Shown piece after piece: positions 39,701-48,366 of a DNA stretch of 64,000 nucleotides. The notes under the pieces were generated by a model. The model was given only the letters and a program-made list of their open reading frames with translations, did not search any database and was not told the DNA's origin. This DNA is from Microvirga pakistanensis. GTDB taxonomy: Bacteria > Pseudomonadota > Alphaproteobacteria > Rhizobiales > Beijerinckiaceae. The stretch lies in NCBI RefSeq assembly GCF_004458765.1, contig NZ_SPJX01000469.1, positions 62,001-126,000 of the forward strand. The letters run 5' to 3'. Numbering within the stretch: position 1 is the stretch's first letter; every line of letters begins with the position of its first letter. The position numbers were made by a program, and so were the translations under genes.

Positions 39701-42700
39701 TCAACGTGAACGACCTGAATCCCGAACCCAACCATGCTCCGTCGAGCCTTGCCCTGTCGAACAACAGGATCGGCGAACATAAGATTGCGGGAGACCTGGT
39801 CGGAACATTGAGCGCCTACGACCAGGACGGCAGCGACAGGCTGGCCTATACGATCGTGAACGATCCGGACAGCAAGTTCGTGATCGTCAACGGCAACGAG
39901 CTGCGGCTGCGCGCGGGCCTGGACTACGAAACCAAGCAGTCGCACCAGGTCACGGTCAAGGTGACGGACAGTGCGGGCGGCACCTACGAGCAAGTGTTCA
40001 CGGTCAACGTGGACAATGCCAACGATGCGCCGAACGCGCCCACGTGGAGCAATGACTCGAAGAGCCTGCCGGCGGTTAAGGAAAATACGGCTTTCTCCGC
40101 TCAGCTGAAGGCCATTGATCCTGATGGAACGACCTCTTTTACTTGGGAGTTCGATCCTGCTCGAGGCGGCGCTACGGGCGCCGCCAGTGCGAACGGTCTT
40201 TTCGTCATCAACCCGAACACGGGCCTTGTTACTCTCGCGTCGGGCAAGCCTCTCGATTACGAGAACTCCGTGAACGGACAATACAAGATCTACGTTCGCG
40301 TCAAGGACTCCGAGTTTTATAGCGCCGTTCAGGAGCTGACCATCAACGTCACCAACGCCAACGATGCTCCGACCGACATCATGTTGTCGAAAAGCTCGGT
40401 CGCCGAGGACAAGCCGGGAGGCTGGGTGATCGGCACGCTGAAGGCTACCGATCAGGATGCCGTCGATACCTTCACCTACAAGATCACGGAGGATCTGGAC
40501 AGCAAGTTCGAGATAGCCAACGGTAATGAACTACGGCTGCGCGCAGGCCTGGATTACGAAACCAAGCAGTCGCACCAGGTCAAGGTTTTGGTGACGGATG
40601 GAGCGGGCGCCACCTTCGAGCGGATGCTCACGGTCAATGTGGACAACGTGAACGAGGCGCCCAACGCGCCGAGTTGGGAGATCGGTGGCCCGGTCGAGGA
40701 GAACACGAACGGACAGACCATTGCCGTGTTCTCCGACTCCTACGATCCGGAGGGGCATGAAATTGCCTACGCGTTCCACGACAGCGTCCCCCAGGCATTG
40801 CGTGACAAGTTCACCCTGTCCACCAATCCGGATGGTTCGGGCGCGCTCGTGCTGACCAATCTGAACGGCCTCGACTACGAGAGCGCAACCGACGACGGGA
40901 ACGGCAACAGGTACTATCTTCTCAAGATCGTCTCGAGGGACATCGAAGGGGCGGCTTCGCAGCCTGTAGACATCAAGGTCTACATCAACGACGTGAACGA
41001 GGCTCCGGTCCTGTCGACGGACAACGCCACGGTGTCAATCGGGGAACTCGCCAACAACGGCGCCGTGCTCGCGACCTTCGCGGTGGCGGATCAGGATGCG
41101 AACGAGCAGTTCGTGTACACGCTCACGGGTTATCCGCCGGGCATGGAAGGCGCTTTCCGTGTGGATGCGACCGACCCGTCGAACCTGAAGATCGTGGTGG
41201 CCGACTCGACCAAGCTGGGAGTCGTGAATAACCGGACCTTCGCGCTCACCCTGACGGTGAAGGACAAGAACGGTGCCCAAGGCGTCCATCTGACCGACAC
41301 CCTCGACTTCACCGTCACCATCAACAACGAAGCCGATCGGGCTCCAGGCAACATTCGGCTCCACGGCGATCCGGTCCCCGAGAATACCGAGGCCGGCTGG
41401 GAGATTGCCAATCTGGACGCCATCGATCCTGATGGCGAACCGATCACCCGCTTCGACCTCGTCGATACGAACGTTCCGTTCCGGATCGGGCAAGTTAATG
41501 GCCTTTGGTACGTCATAACCGACGGTCCGCTGGACTACGAGAACGCCCCGGGTTCCGATGGCATTGAAGGCGGCCAGCGTTGGTACGATCTCCGGGTCAC
41601 TGCGACCGCAGGCGGCCTCACGTCTGAGCCGCAGACCGTCAGGATCTACATCACAAACGAGGATGATGCTCCGGTCATCAACATCGACGCGGGCGGACGG
41701 ACCGTGTGGGATGTCCTGGACACGGATCTCCCTTCGCCGTTCCAGCATCTCTCCGTCTTCGACGAGGATACCGATCCTGCGACCGGCACGGTCACGGTGA
41801 GGATCACTCTCGACGATCCCAGCAGCGGCGAGCTGCTCAACTTCATCCCTTGGGTCGACTACACCTACAATCCGCAGCATGGCATCTATACCGTCACAGG
41901 CACCATGCAGCAGGTGAACGATGCCATCCGGGCGCTGCAGTTCAATCCGGCGGATCAGATGGAAGGTGCGCCTCCTCGCAGCACGGGCTTCACCATCCGG
42001 GTCACCGATGATGACGGATTGTCCTCCAATCCGCTCGTGGTGACGGTCAATGCCACACCTGGAAACCAGGCTCCGACCTTGACGGTCCTGGACGGCCAGT
42101 CGTCGTTCAACGCGTTTGACAACGGTCCTGCGGTGAATCCTTTCGTGGGCCTGGATCTCGGCGACGCCGAGGGGAACCAGATCACACTGGTGATCTCCTT
42201 CAGGGACGACGATGGCACCTTGGGCCTTCCGAGCGGCGGCAACGTCATCGTGACCGACAATGGGACGGACAATGGCCTCCGGTCGTTCCAGTTCACTGGT
42301 TCCGCGGCGAACTTGGAAGATTTCCTGGACCATGTGACCTTCGATCCGAGAAACGACTCGGCCAGTCAAGGGTCCGTGACGACGCAGTTCAACGTCATGC
42401 TGTGGGACGACTACCACAGCGGCACCATCTATCGAAATGCCGTCCGCGTGGTGACGAGTCATGGCAATGGGAACCGCGCCCCGAGGATCACGGACGTGTC
42501 GGCGGTGGGCTTGGGCAGGGAAGAGGGGGGCCTGATCGTGGTCGACGAGAATGTCGGCATTGCTACGATCTTCGATGTCGACGCGGAGGATGGCGACGGC
42601 GATCCAATCGAATATGCGCTGGCGAATACCTACAACGGCGCGTTCTCGATTGATGCGGAGGGCACGGTCAGCGTCAACACGGCGTTGCTGGGACGGATCT

Positions 42701-44595
42701 TGCAAACCAGAGATTTTCCGATCGAGGTTCGGGTATCGGACAACAATGGCGGTATGACCGTGCATCAACTCGTCGTGCGTGTCAGAGACCTGCCGAACGA
42801 GGCGCCGGTGATCACGAACGTGTCGGCGGAAGGCTCCGGCACGATGGGCACTGAAGGAAACGAGGCCGGCAAGATCCTGGTGAACGAGAACGCTGGTTCC
42901 GTACTGATCGGCGACGTCGATGCCATGGATCCGAACGACGACCCGATCTCTTATGCGCTGCTCACCACCCATAACGGCGCGTTCTCGATGGACCAGACCA
43001 CTGGTGAGCTGCGGATCAATACGGATCGCCTGCCGCCAATCGCCTATGACAGAGATTTCGAGTTGACGTTCCAGGTGGCAGATGACATGGGCGGCGTGAG
43101 GCGTGATACCATCACGGTGCGGGTCAAGAACAACGTGAACGAGGCGCCGAGGGACATCACCCTGTCGAACAACACGATTATGGAGAACAGCCTTGGCGGC
43201 ACCGTGATCGGGGTTCTCGGCGCGGTGGACGATGGCCCTGCGGGCGAACTCACCTTCGAATTGCAGGACCCCAGCGGCAAGTTCGAAATCGTTCCGTCCG
43301 GGACGCAGTGGGTGCTGCGCCTGAAGGAGAATGCCTACGTCGATTACGAGGACGATGCGGGCAACGTCTTCAACGTCGTGGTGACGGTCCGGGACCGGAA
43401 CGGCGGCCCTGGTTCGCAGTCCCGCACGGAGACCTTCACCATCGAGGTCCAGAACCAGGACCCGGAGGTTAACGATCCCCCGCAGAACCTGCGTCTCGAG
43501 AATGCCACGCAGGTGGTCATTGACGAGAACACGAGCTTCTCGGGCACCTTGACCGCTTATGACCGCAATGGCGACGATCTGACCTTTAGGTTCGCTGCGA
43601 ATGGCGGCACGACTGATCCAAGAGGCCTGTTCAAGATCGTGGACAACCAGCTCCAGATCGTCTCGCCGTCCGGCCTCGATTACGAGACCGCGGATGACCT
43701 CGGCAACGGAATCAGGGGCTACCGGGTCGAGGTGGAGGTCTCCGATGGCCGCGACGGCACCACCCGGGAGATCTTCACCATCGTGGTCGAGGATGACGAA
43801 GAAGAGGGTAACCTTCCACCAACGGATCTCACGATCTCCAACAATTGGGTTCGCGAGTGGGCATTCAACGGGGCAACTATCGGCTCGCTTGCTCCAGTGG
43901 ATCCAGATGGCTCGTCAGGACCGTACTCGTTCAAGTTCGTGCTGGGCACGGATGGCGCAGGCAATCCCATCCTGTCGGATCAGGATGCTGACGGCCGGTT
44001 CATCATCGTGGGCAACGAGTTGAAGGTACTTGATGGTACCAAGATCGATTTCGAGGCGGCTCGCTCGCACCAGTTTGTGATCCAAGTGTCGGACGCTTCC
44101 GGAGCTTTCCAGAAGGAAATGAGTATCGTGGTGCGAGACTGGCTGAACGAGAATGGCTCGGGCAGACCGGTGGGGGAAACCCTCAAGGGAGGTGCAGGAG
44201 ACGACATATTCGATGCCGGAAACGGCAACGATGTCATATACGGCGGCTACGGCTTCGACGATCTGACGGGCGGAGAAGGCCAGGATGCCTTCGTGTTCAA
44301 CACGGACCCGATCAACGGCGAGTTCGACATGATCCAGGATTTCGCTGCTGGGGAGGACAAGACTCATCTTGGTGCCGATAACTTCCAGCTGTGGGGCCTT
44401 GAGGGCGGCGAGCTGACGGATGAGGTGTTTGTGGTCGGATCCGCGGCGACCTTGGACTCCCATCGGATCATCTACGACGCCGAAACGGGGACCCTTTACT
44501 ATGATGAGGATGGTTCAGGAGCGGCAGAAGCAGCGATGATCGCAATCTTCGCCAATCAAGTCAGTCTGAACAAATCGGATTTCCTCGTAATCTAA
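36733..44595 (+). CDS. giant cadherin-like repeat and RTX calcium-binding protein (2620 aa), putative type I secreted adhesin
   Basis: A predicted extracellular modular protein. There is no N-terminal signal peptide. Residues 1-200 include one propeller-like strand VVAWTS (91-96). RTX nonapeptide (GGxGxDxLx) clusters lie at about 237-276, 361-433, 487-550, 586-640 and 702-740. About 15 cadherin-like modules of 100-125 residues fill 795-2473, each opening near NEAP/NDAP and carrying IDEN and LDYET motifs. A last RTX block sits at about 2480-2520, then a C-terminal secretion-signal-like region ending DFLVI. Two modules share LRLRAGLDYETKQSHQV exactly (1057-1073, 1267-1283), a sign of internal duplication. 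It probably binds calcium and mediates surface attachment or biofilm formation (inference). No secretion genes are nearby. AAGGGG precedes the ATG. Confidence 0.88.
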   Translation: MTKPIAANDLKPLLQVASGSELLPLGDGSFLAVLKHARKSESGRTVHQFVGQITGADGIAKPGHAPFLIAEEKGRFVAYSGAAQSDDGRIVVAWTSDAKKGAPILKARALDIHSKAVTPAVTVEKADPSRSALELAADALARIALTGTFKAVSFDVSDASSSLPRADAGSSDPVAANNFAASSEPAALDTSSAGTFTEGGEIQANALPVIINGDGSSETIDMWSNGNNSIYVINGNGGDDFIRGGNNSIGDTIDGGAGNDTIFGGNGPDRLIGGSEFDTLDYDFASVGSILVNFSDMSRLFRTDGGTTVQVAAWHIRDSTPTGNQDDVDAATFEKIIGTKSNDQFYADESAHTPTNWTWLGGRGNDIMQAAAGHDTLEGGEGNDTLIGGRGNDSLTGGPFNEGTDILYGGDGNDTLIGGYGDTLIGGDGNNYFNAIGSVLYYRDIDVGGVPYIDPGYARTVDLRIGQIRNGQYTDTINGTAAVYTGNGNDTLYGSAFIGAYFDAGGGNDELHGSEVNDTLYGGAGYDVFFGSSGNDSIYGGADANVVDYQRLSGPISLNLGTSWVEKYINNGRSLDQLFEIRDAAGTGHNDTLVGSTDNNVLVGYDGNDRLEGLDGNDTLIGSYGDDTVDGGTGADLMRENRGNDHYWVDNVGDRIVADEDEGVDTVHIWGNDIKSHVLDVFIEHGTIETTNGIALTGNTQLANYLTGHRGNDTLKGSVGVDGRGDTMEGGDGDDTYYVYDITDDTREFNGTAGGIDTAYINVNYYDARKLANIENYKLADGFVLNHAPGTVTVQPGSPLQSDENMVNVVATLHSENPEGGPGPLVYDVLTHADKFAVVNGNQLRLLNPVDFETDPGLLLDGNRKYFSVQVRARENGQGGLESGVTTLKVYINDINEAPRDLALSNSKIDENSVQGTLIGTVSATDQDAGSTLKYSIVNDPDSKFVINENTGELRLRQGATLDYETKRFHEVKVKVTDNLGASTERQFTINVNDLNPEPNHAPSSLALSNNRIGEHKIAGDLVGTLSAYDQDGSDRLAYTIVNDPDSKFVIVNGNELRLRAGLDYETKQSHQVTVKVTDSAGGTYEQVFTVNVDNANDAPNAPTWSNDSKSLPAVKENTAFSAQLKAIDPDGTTSFTWEFDPARGGATGAASANGLFVINPNTGLVTLASGKPLDYENSVNGQYKIYVRVKDSEFYSAVQELTINVTNANDAPTDIMLSKSSVAEDKPGGWVIGTLKATDQDAVDTFTYKITEDLDSKFEIANGNELRLRAGLDYETKQSHQVKVLVTDGAGATFERMLTVNVDNVNEAPNAPSWEIGGPVEENTNGQTIAVFSDSYDPEGHEIAYAFHDSVPQALRDKFTLSTNPDGSGALVLTNLNGLDYESATDDGNGNRYYLLKIVSRDIEGAASQPVDIKVYINDVNEAPVLSTDNATVSIGELANNGAVLATFAVADQDANEQFVYTLTGYPPGMEGAFRVDATDPSNLKIVVADSTKLGVVNNRTFALTLTVKDKNGAQGVHLTDTLDFTVTINNEADRAPGNIRLHGDPVPENTEAGWEIANLDAIDPDGEPITRFDLVDTNVPFRIGQVNGLWYVITDGPLDYENAPGSDGIEGGQRWYDLRVTATAGGLTSEPQTVRIYITNEDDAPVINIDAGGRTVWDVLDTDLPSPFQHLSVFDEDTDPATGTVTVRITLDDPSSGELLNFIPWVDYTYNPQHGIYTVTGTMQQVNDAIRALQFNPADQMEGAPPRSTGFTIRVTDDDGLSSNPLVVTVNATPGNQAPTLTVLDGQSSFNAFDNGPAVNPFVGLDLGDAEGNQITLVISFRDDDGTLGLPSGGNVIVTDNGTDNGLRSFQFTGSAANLEDFLDHVTFDPRNDSASQGSVTTQFNVMLWDDYHSGTIYRNAVRVVTSHGNGNRAPRITDVSAVGLGREEGGLIVVDENVGIATIFDVDAEDGDGDPIEYALANTYNGAFSIDAEGTVSVNTALLGRILQTRDFPIEVRVSDNNGGMTVHQLVVRVRDLPNEAPVITNVSAEGSGTMGTEGNEAGKILVNENAGSVLIGDVDAMDPNDDPISYALLTTHNGAFSMDQTTGELRINTDRLPPIAYDRDFELTFQVADDMGGVRRDTITVRVKNNVNEAPRDITLSNNTIMENSLGGTVIGVLGAVDDGPAGELTFELQDPSGKFEIVPSGTQWVLRLKENAYVDYEDDAGNVFNVVVTVRDRNGGPGSQSRTETFTIEVQNQDPEVNDPPQNLRLENATQVVIDENTSFSGTLTAYDRNGDDLTFRFAANGGTTDPRGLFKIVDNQLQIVSPSGLDYETADDLGNGIRGYRVEVEVSDGRDGTTREIFTIVVEDDEEEGNLPPTDLTISNNWVREWAFNGATIGSLAPVDPDGSSGPYSFKFVLGTDGAGNPILSDQDADGRFIIVGNELKVLDGTKIDFEAARSHQFVIQVSDASGAFQKEMSIVVRDWLNENGSGRPVGETLKGGAGDDIFDAGNGNDVIYGGYGFDDLTGGEGQDAFVFNTDPINGEFDMIQDFAAGEDKTHLGADNFQLWGLEGGELTDEVFVVGSAATLDSHRIIYDAETGTLYYDEDGSGAAEAAMIAIFANQVSLNKSDFLVI

Positions 44596-44603
44596 CACCA
44601 CAA

Positions 44604-44634
44604 GGGCCGGGACATGAAATATCCTGGCCTATTT
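44604..44634 (+). terminator. intrinsic terminator after the 2620-residue RTX gene
   Basis: Stem GGCCGGGA (44605-44612) pairs with TCCTGGCC (44622-44629), with one G-U pair, loop CATGAAATA, then TATTTT. The second RTX gene therefore probably has its own promoter in the remaining 118 bp, where TATAAC at about 44669 is a possible -10. Confidence 0.6.
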
Positions 44635-44752
44635 TGCCGACTGGACAAGATCCAATCCTCTCTATAACGTTACAACGACGCAAGAGATCAAAGCCTTAGG
44701 CTCATCCTGCTTGCGATAGCCTAGCCTGATCATCGCGCAATGGAGTGTTCCT

Positions 44753-47700
44753 ATGCCGTTATTCTATAATCTTACAATCGACCCGATCCCGGGAGTATCG
44801 ACCCGGCCAGGGGCAGATGATGCCGCACTGAACTTCGATGAAAATCCCACGGCAGGCCTTGTGATTGGCAAGATTAGCGGCTTCCAGCCCGGGGAAGATG
44901 CTACCAAAGCAATATTCATGCCGAATACCGAGCCGGGATCCCCCGGCAACGATTCTGGACGTTACGCCATCAGGTGGGATGCAGGCCACAATGGTTGGGT
45001 CCTCTATCTGGTGCAGCCGGACCCTCAGGTTCCTATGTCCACGTATTTCAATGCCGAAGATAGGAATGGCCCACAGAATCTCTGGAGGAATCTCGTTAAC
45101 TTCAATGTCTCGTTTGAGCCCGGCTACACGCCTCTTGCGGAATATGCTGCAAGCTATGCGCTTAACATCGTAAACGTGAACGAAGCGGTGAGAGCGATTA
45201 ATTTCACTAATGCGCAGACGATCACGGCAGGGTCGACAGGCGCCGGTGCAAACGTCGTCAAATCGACCTGGGATGACCCCGATCTTCTGACAACCTTTAA
45301 AAACAACAAATATGCATTCTTGGTTAATGGCCAACTGGTTCTCCAAGATGGGAAGTTCTCCATCCATGACACCACCGGCCAAGTGACCACGAATGACTCG
45401 ATCACGGCGGCGGATGGAGCATTCAAGGACTTGACGATTGTCGCATATGATGTCGGCAACAATACATTGCAGTTCCAGCGGGCCTATCGTGTCGATATCG
45501 TGCAGCAGACCCAAACCCCGGTGGTGCAGTTCTCGACGGCGAACCCGAGCGTGACCCTGGCCGAGGGCAGCGGGACCGGGTTCACGGACTTCACCTACAC
45601 GCTGACGCGCGACACCACCAACGGCCCCTCGACGGTGACCTGGACGGTGGCGGGCACGGGCACCAACCCGGCGAACGCGGCGGATTTCGAGGTGCTGACG
45701 GGCACGGCGGTGTTTGCGGACGGGGCGGCGACGACTACGATCACGGTGCGGGTGCGCCATGATGCGAACTTCGAGCCGACCGAGAACTTCTCGGTGACGC
45801 TGAGCCCGGCGACGGGCGGCAACGCCACGATCGGCACCAACAACACGGCCACCGGCACGATCACCAACGACGACCCGGCACCGGTTCCGGTGGTGCAGTT
45901 CTCGACGGCGAACCCGAGCGTGACGCATGACGAAGGCGGCACGGGCACGACGGTGACGTATACCTATACGCTGACGCGCACCGGCGACCTGTCGCAGTCT
46001 TCGATCGTGGCGTGGTCGGTGGCGGGCGCGGGCACCAACCCGGCGAACGCGGCGGACTTCGGCGGCACCTTCCCGAGCGGAACGGTTCAATTCCCGGCCG
46101 GGGAAGACGAGGTTCAGATCGTGGTGACGGTGCACGGCGACGGCACGGTCGAGCCGACCGAGAACTTCACGGTGACGCTGAACCAGACCGGCAGCACCAA
46201 CGCGACGGTCGGCACCAACAACACGGCCACCGGCGTGATCACCAACGACGATCAGCCGCCCTCCGGCCAGACCCTCGGTCTCACGGTGGAGGGGGCTACG
46301 ACCTTCGATGCCACGGATTCAGGTCCGAGTGTCCCGGCCTTCGATGGTATTGTGATTACCGGAAATGGTACGCTCACTCTTACCATCGCTTTCAATGACT
46401 TGCATGGTGTGCTTGAGAATTATGGGAGCGCCGTCATCACTCGCGGTGGCGGGCAGATCAAATACACCTTCACGGGAAACAAGGAGAGCCTGGAGCTTCA
46501 GCTCAGCAACCTGAAGTTCAACCCCTTCAACCGAGCCATGGCGTCCGATACGCCGGTGACGACGAATTTCGAGATCACCTTGGATGATGGTGATCCCGGG
46601 ACCAACAATGCGGTCACAAACGAAGCGATCGATGTCGTCACCGAGATCCTCGGCAACCATGCGCCGGTCGTGACGATCCCGAACGGCGACGACGTGACCA
46701 AGATCGTCGATACGGGGCCTGATGTCCGTCCGCTACAGGGGCTCAACCTCTTCGATGATGAGCATGACACCCTGACTCTGAAGGTAAAGTTCCTGAAGAG
46801 CCATGGCGATTTGATCCTGCCTCCGGGCCTCGACAACGTGACTAAAACCTTAGTAGCGGAGAACGGCCAGCCCGAGTATTGGGAATACACCTTCACTGGT
46901 CTGGCCCCGGCGCTGGAGGTGATGATGGACGTCATCAAGTTCGACGCATCGCCTGTCGACGGAGGGCCGGGCACCATCCGGGAAACGGACTTCAACATTA
47001 CCGTCACCGACGGCGCGCTGGGACGTCAGCTTGTGGTCGAGGAGGTTCAGGTGAAGACGCTTGTGGGCAAGGCTGCGCTCACCGCCGCGCCGATCCGGGA
47101 GCTCTCGGCAGCCGGCGCCCCGGTCGGCACCCTCACGGCCAAGGATGCAGAAGACAAAGCCTTCTCGTACCAGATCGTGCTGGCGGACGGCAGCGTGGCC
47201 AACACCGACGGCCGCTTCAAGATCGGCGCCGACGGCCGCTCCATCGAGGTGGCCGACGGGTTCAAGCTCGACTACGAGCAGGCCCGCAGCCACGGGCTCA
47301 GGCTCAAGGTCACGGTCGAGAACGGCGACACCGATCTCTCGTTCCTGCAGGACGTCACGATCCAGGTGTCCGACTGGGCCAGCGAGACCGCCGCCGGCAC
47401 GGTCGGCCACGACCGGATCCTGGCCAATGCGGGCAACGACCGCCTGAGCGGCGGCGACGGCAACGACACCCTCATGGGCGGGGCCGGCACCGACCGGCTG
47501 ACGGGCGGCAACCACAACGACTGGCTCTATGGCGGAGCCGGCATCGACACGCTCTACGGCAACCATGGCAAGGACATCTTCGTGTTCAACACAAAGCCGA
47601 ACAGCCGGAGCAACCGCGACGGGATCAAGGACTTCAAGCCCAAGGACGACAGCATCTACCTGGACAACGCGATCTTCAAGAAGCTGGGCGCGGGCACGGT

Positions 47701-47899
47701 GACGAAGCCGAAGCAGCTCAGCAGCAAGTTCTTCACCGACAGCGGCAAGGCTGGCGATAAGGACGACTACATCATCTACAACAAGAAGACGGGAGCGCTT
47801 TTCTACGATGCCGACGGCAGCGGCCGGGGGGCGGCGGTGCAGTTCGCGACCCTCTCGACGAAGCCCGGGATAACCTACAAGGACTTCTTCGTCATCTAA
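44753..47899 (+). CDS. Calx-beta, cadherin-like and RTX repeat protein (1048 aa), putative type I secreted protein
   Basis: Second modular extracellular protein, without a signal peptide. Residues 1-250 form an unassigned N-terminal region. Two Calx-beta domains lie at about 256-375 and 379-501, each opening PVVQFSTANPSVT and closing ITNDD, and nearly identical in parts. Two modules at about 508-635 and 636-768 share an FDxxDxGP-type opening with residues about 1779-1903 of the upstream protein. A cadherin-like module (773-880) follows. RTX repeats (GNDRLSGGDGNDTLMGGAG) occupy about 886-945. The tail holds a DADGSG motif and ends DFFVI, matching the upstream protein's DFLVI ending. The shared ending suggests the same type I exporter, which is not in the window. 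Confidence 0.86.
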   Translation: MPLFYNLTIDPIPGVSTRPGADDAALNFDENPTAGLVIGKISGFQPGEDATKAIFMPNTEPGSPGNDSGRYAIRWDAGHNGWVLYLVQPDPQVPMSTYFNAEDRNGPQNLWRNLVNFNVSFEPGYTPLAEYAASYALNIVNVNEAVRAINFTNAQTITAGSTGAGANVVKSTWDDPDLLTTFKNNKYAFLVNGQLVLQDGKFSIHDTTGQVTTNDSITAADGAFKDLTIVAYDVGNNTLQFQRAYRVDIVQQTQTPVVQFSTANPSVTLAEGSGTGFTDFTYTLTRDTTNGPSTVTWTVAGTGTNPANAADFEVLTGTAVFADGAATTTITVRVRHDANFEPTENFSVTLSPATGGNATIGTNNTATGTITNDDPAPVPVVQFSTANPSVTHDEGGTGTTVTYTYTLTRTGDLSQSSIVAWSVAGAGTNPANAADFGGTFPSGTVQFPAGEDEVQIVVTVHGDGTVEPTENFTVTLNQTGSTNATVGTNNTATGVITNDDQPPSGQTLGLTVEGATTFDATDSGPSVPAFDGIVITGNGTLTLTIAFNDLHGVLENYGSAVITRGGGQIKYTFTGNKESLELQLSNLKFNPFNRAMASDTPVTTNFEITLDDGDPGTNNAVTNEAIDVVTEILGNHAPVVTIPNGDDVTKIVDTGPDVRPLQGLNLFDDEHDTLTLKVKFLKSHGDLILPPGLDNVTKTLVAENGQPEYWEYTFTGLAPALEVMMDVIKFDASPVDGGPGTIRETDFNITVTDGALGRQLVVEEVQVKTLVGKAALTAAPIRELSAAGAPVGTLTAKDAEDKAFSYQIVLADGSVANTDGRFKIGADGRSIEVADGFKLDYEQARSHGLRLKVTVENGDTDLSFLQDVTIQVSDWASETAAGTVGHDRILANAGNDRLSGGDGNDTLMGGAGTDRLTGGNHNDWLYGGAGIDTLYGNHGKDIFVFNTKPNSRSNRDGIKDFKPKDDSIYLDNAIFKKLGAGTVTKPKQLSSKFFTDSGKAGDKDDYIIYNKKTGALFYDADGSGRGAAVQFATLSTKPGITYKDFFVI
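45518..45555 (+). repeat. 38-bp direct repeat inside the Calx-beta coding region, copy 1
   Basis: Identical at the DNA level to 45887-45924, with 369 bp (123 codons) between starts, so recombination would delete or add exactly one Calx-beta domain in frame. Other near-identical stretches (GGCACCAACCCGGCGAACGC and ACCAACAACACGGCCACCGG) occur at matching places in both domains. Confidence 0.8.
45887..45924 (+). repeat. 38-bp direct repeat inside the Calx-beta coding region, copy 2
   Basis: Second copy of the 45518-45555 segment, at the opening strand of the second Calx-beta domain. Identity includes third codon positions, which points to recent duplication or gene conversion rather than protein-level selection alone. 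Confidence 0.8.
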
Positions 47900-47948
47900 G
47901 TATTTCCAGTGGACCCGGCTCGCCGCTCGAAACGCGGAGAGCCGGACG

Positions 47949-47980
47949 AGAGCTGTTTCCATGTAAGTGGAAACAGCTCT
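47949..47980 (+). terminator. hairpin after the 1048-residue RTX gene
   Basis: Perfect 13-bp stem AGAGCTGTTTCCA (47949-47961) and TGGAAACAGCTCT (47968-47980) with loop TGTAAG. There is no T tail beyond the stem, but its position 50 bases after the stop suits transcript termination or 3' protection. Confidence 0.6.
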
Positions 47981-48366
47981 TAGCGATCACGAAGGATCCT
48001 GTCGGCGAGATTACTCCTGTGCGTTGTCAGCCAGGACGGAGATACATGCCGCAGCTGGCCAGCGGGTCGGCCATACTGCTGCCGAGGTTAAAATTCGTAG
48101 GGTGCAGACCGCGACCCGCAACAGGAATGCTCATCAGCAACCCCGGGGATGCGGTCAAAACATCTTGAGCAATGGGAGGCATCCTGGTTGTGTGAGGGCA
48201 GGGGCAGAAGGACTATGGCTTTCCCTGCTGCCAGGGGAGATCGGCAACGGTCTGAACAGAGCCTCCGGCGGTTCGCGAAACCGCCCACGGATCCCCTCTT
48301 GTACGTTTCGAAGCGGAGGTGTTTCTTTGTCGGCTTCGCTCCTCGGCCGACTATAGGTTCATAGAT
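47981..48366. other. intergenic, no supported gene
   Basis: About 390 bp between the hairpin and moeA (convergent side). Short open frames on both strands lack ribosome-binding sites and recognisable motifs. No transposase remnant, tRNA or att-like duplication is visible, so the right edge of the RTX insertion cannot be placed precisely. Confidence 0.45.

Noticed and set aside
41035-42972. A 645-codon minus-strand open frame inside the giant RTX gene
   Set aside because: Repetitive antisense image of the cadherin modules; no start signal.
47981-48366. Insertion-sequence remnant or att site at the right edge of the RTX locus
   Set aside because: No inverted terminal repeats, transposase fragment or duplicated target was found by eye between this edge and the 36.1-36.7 kb region.
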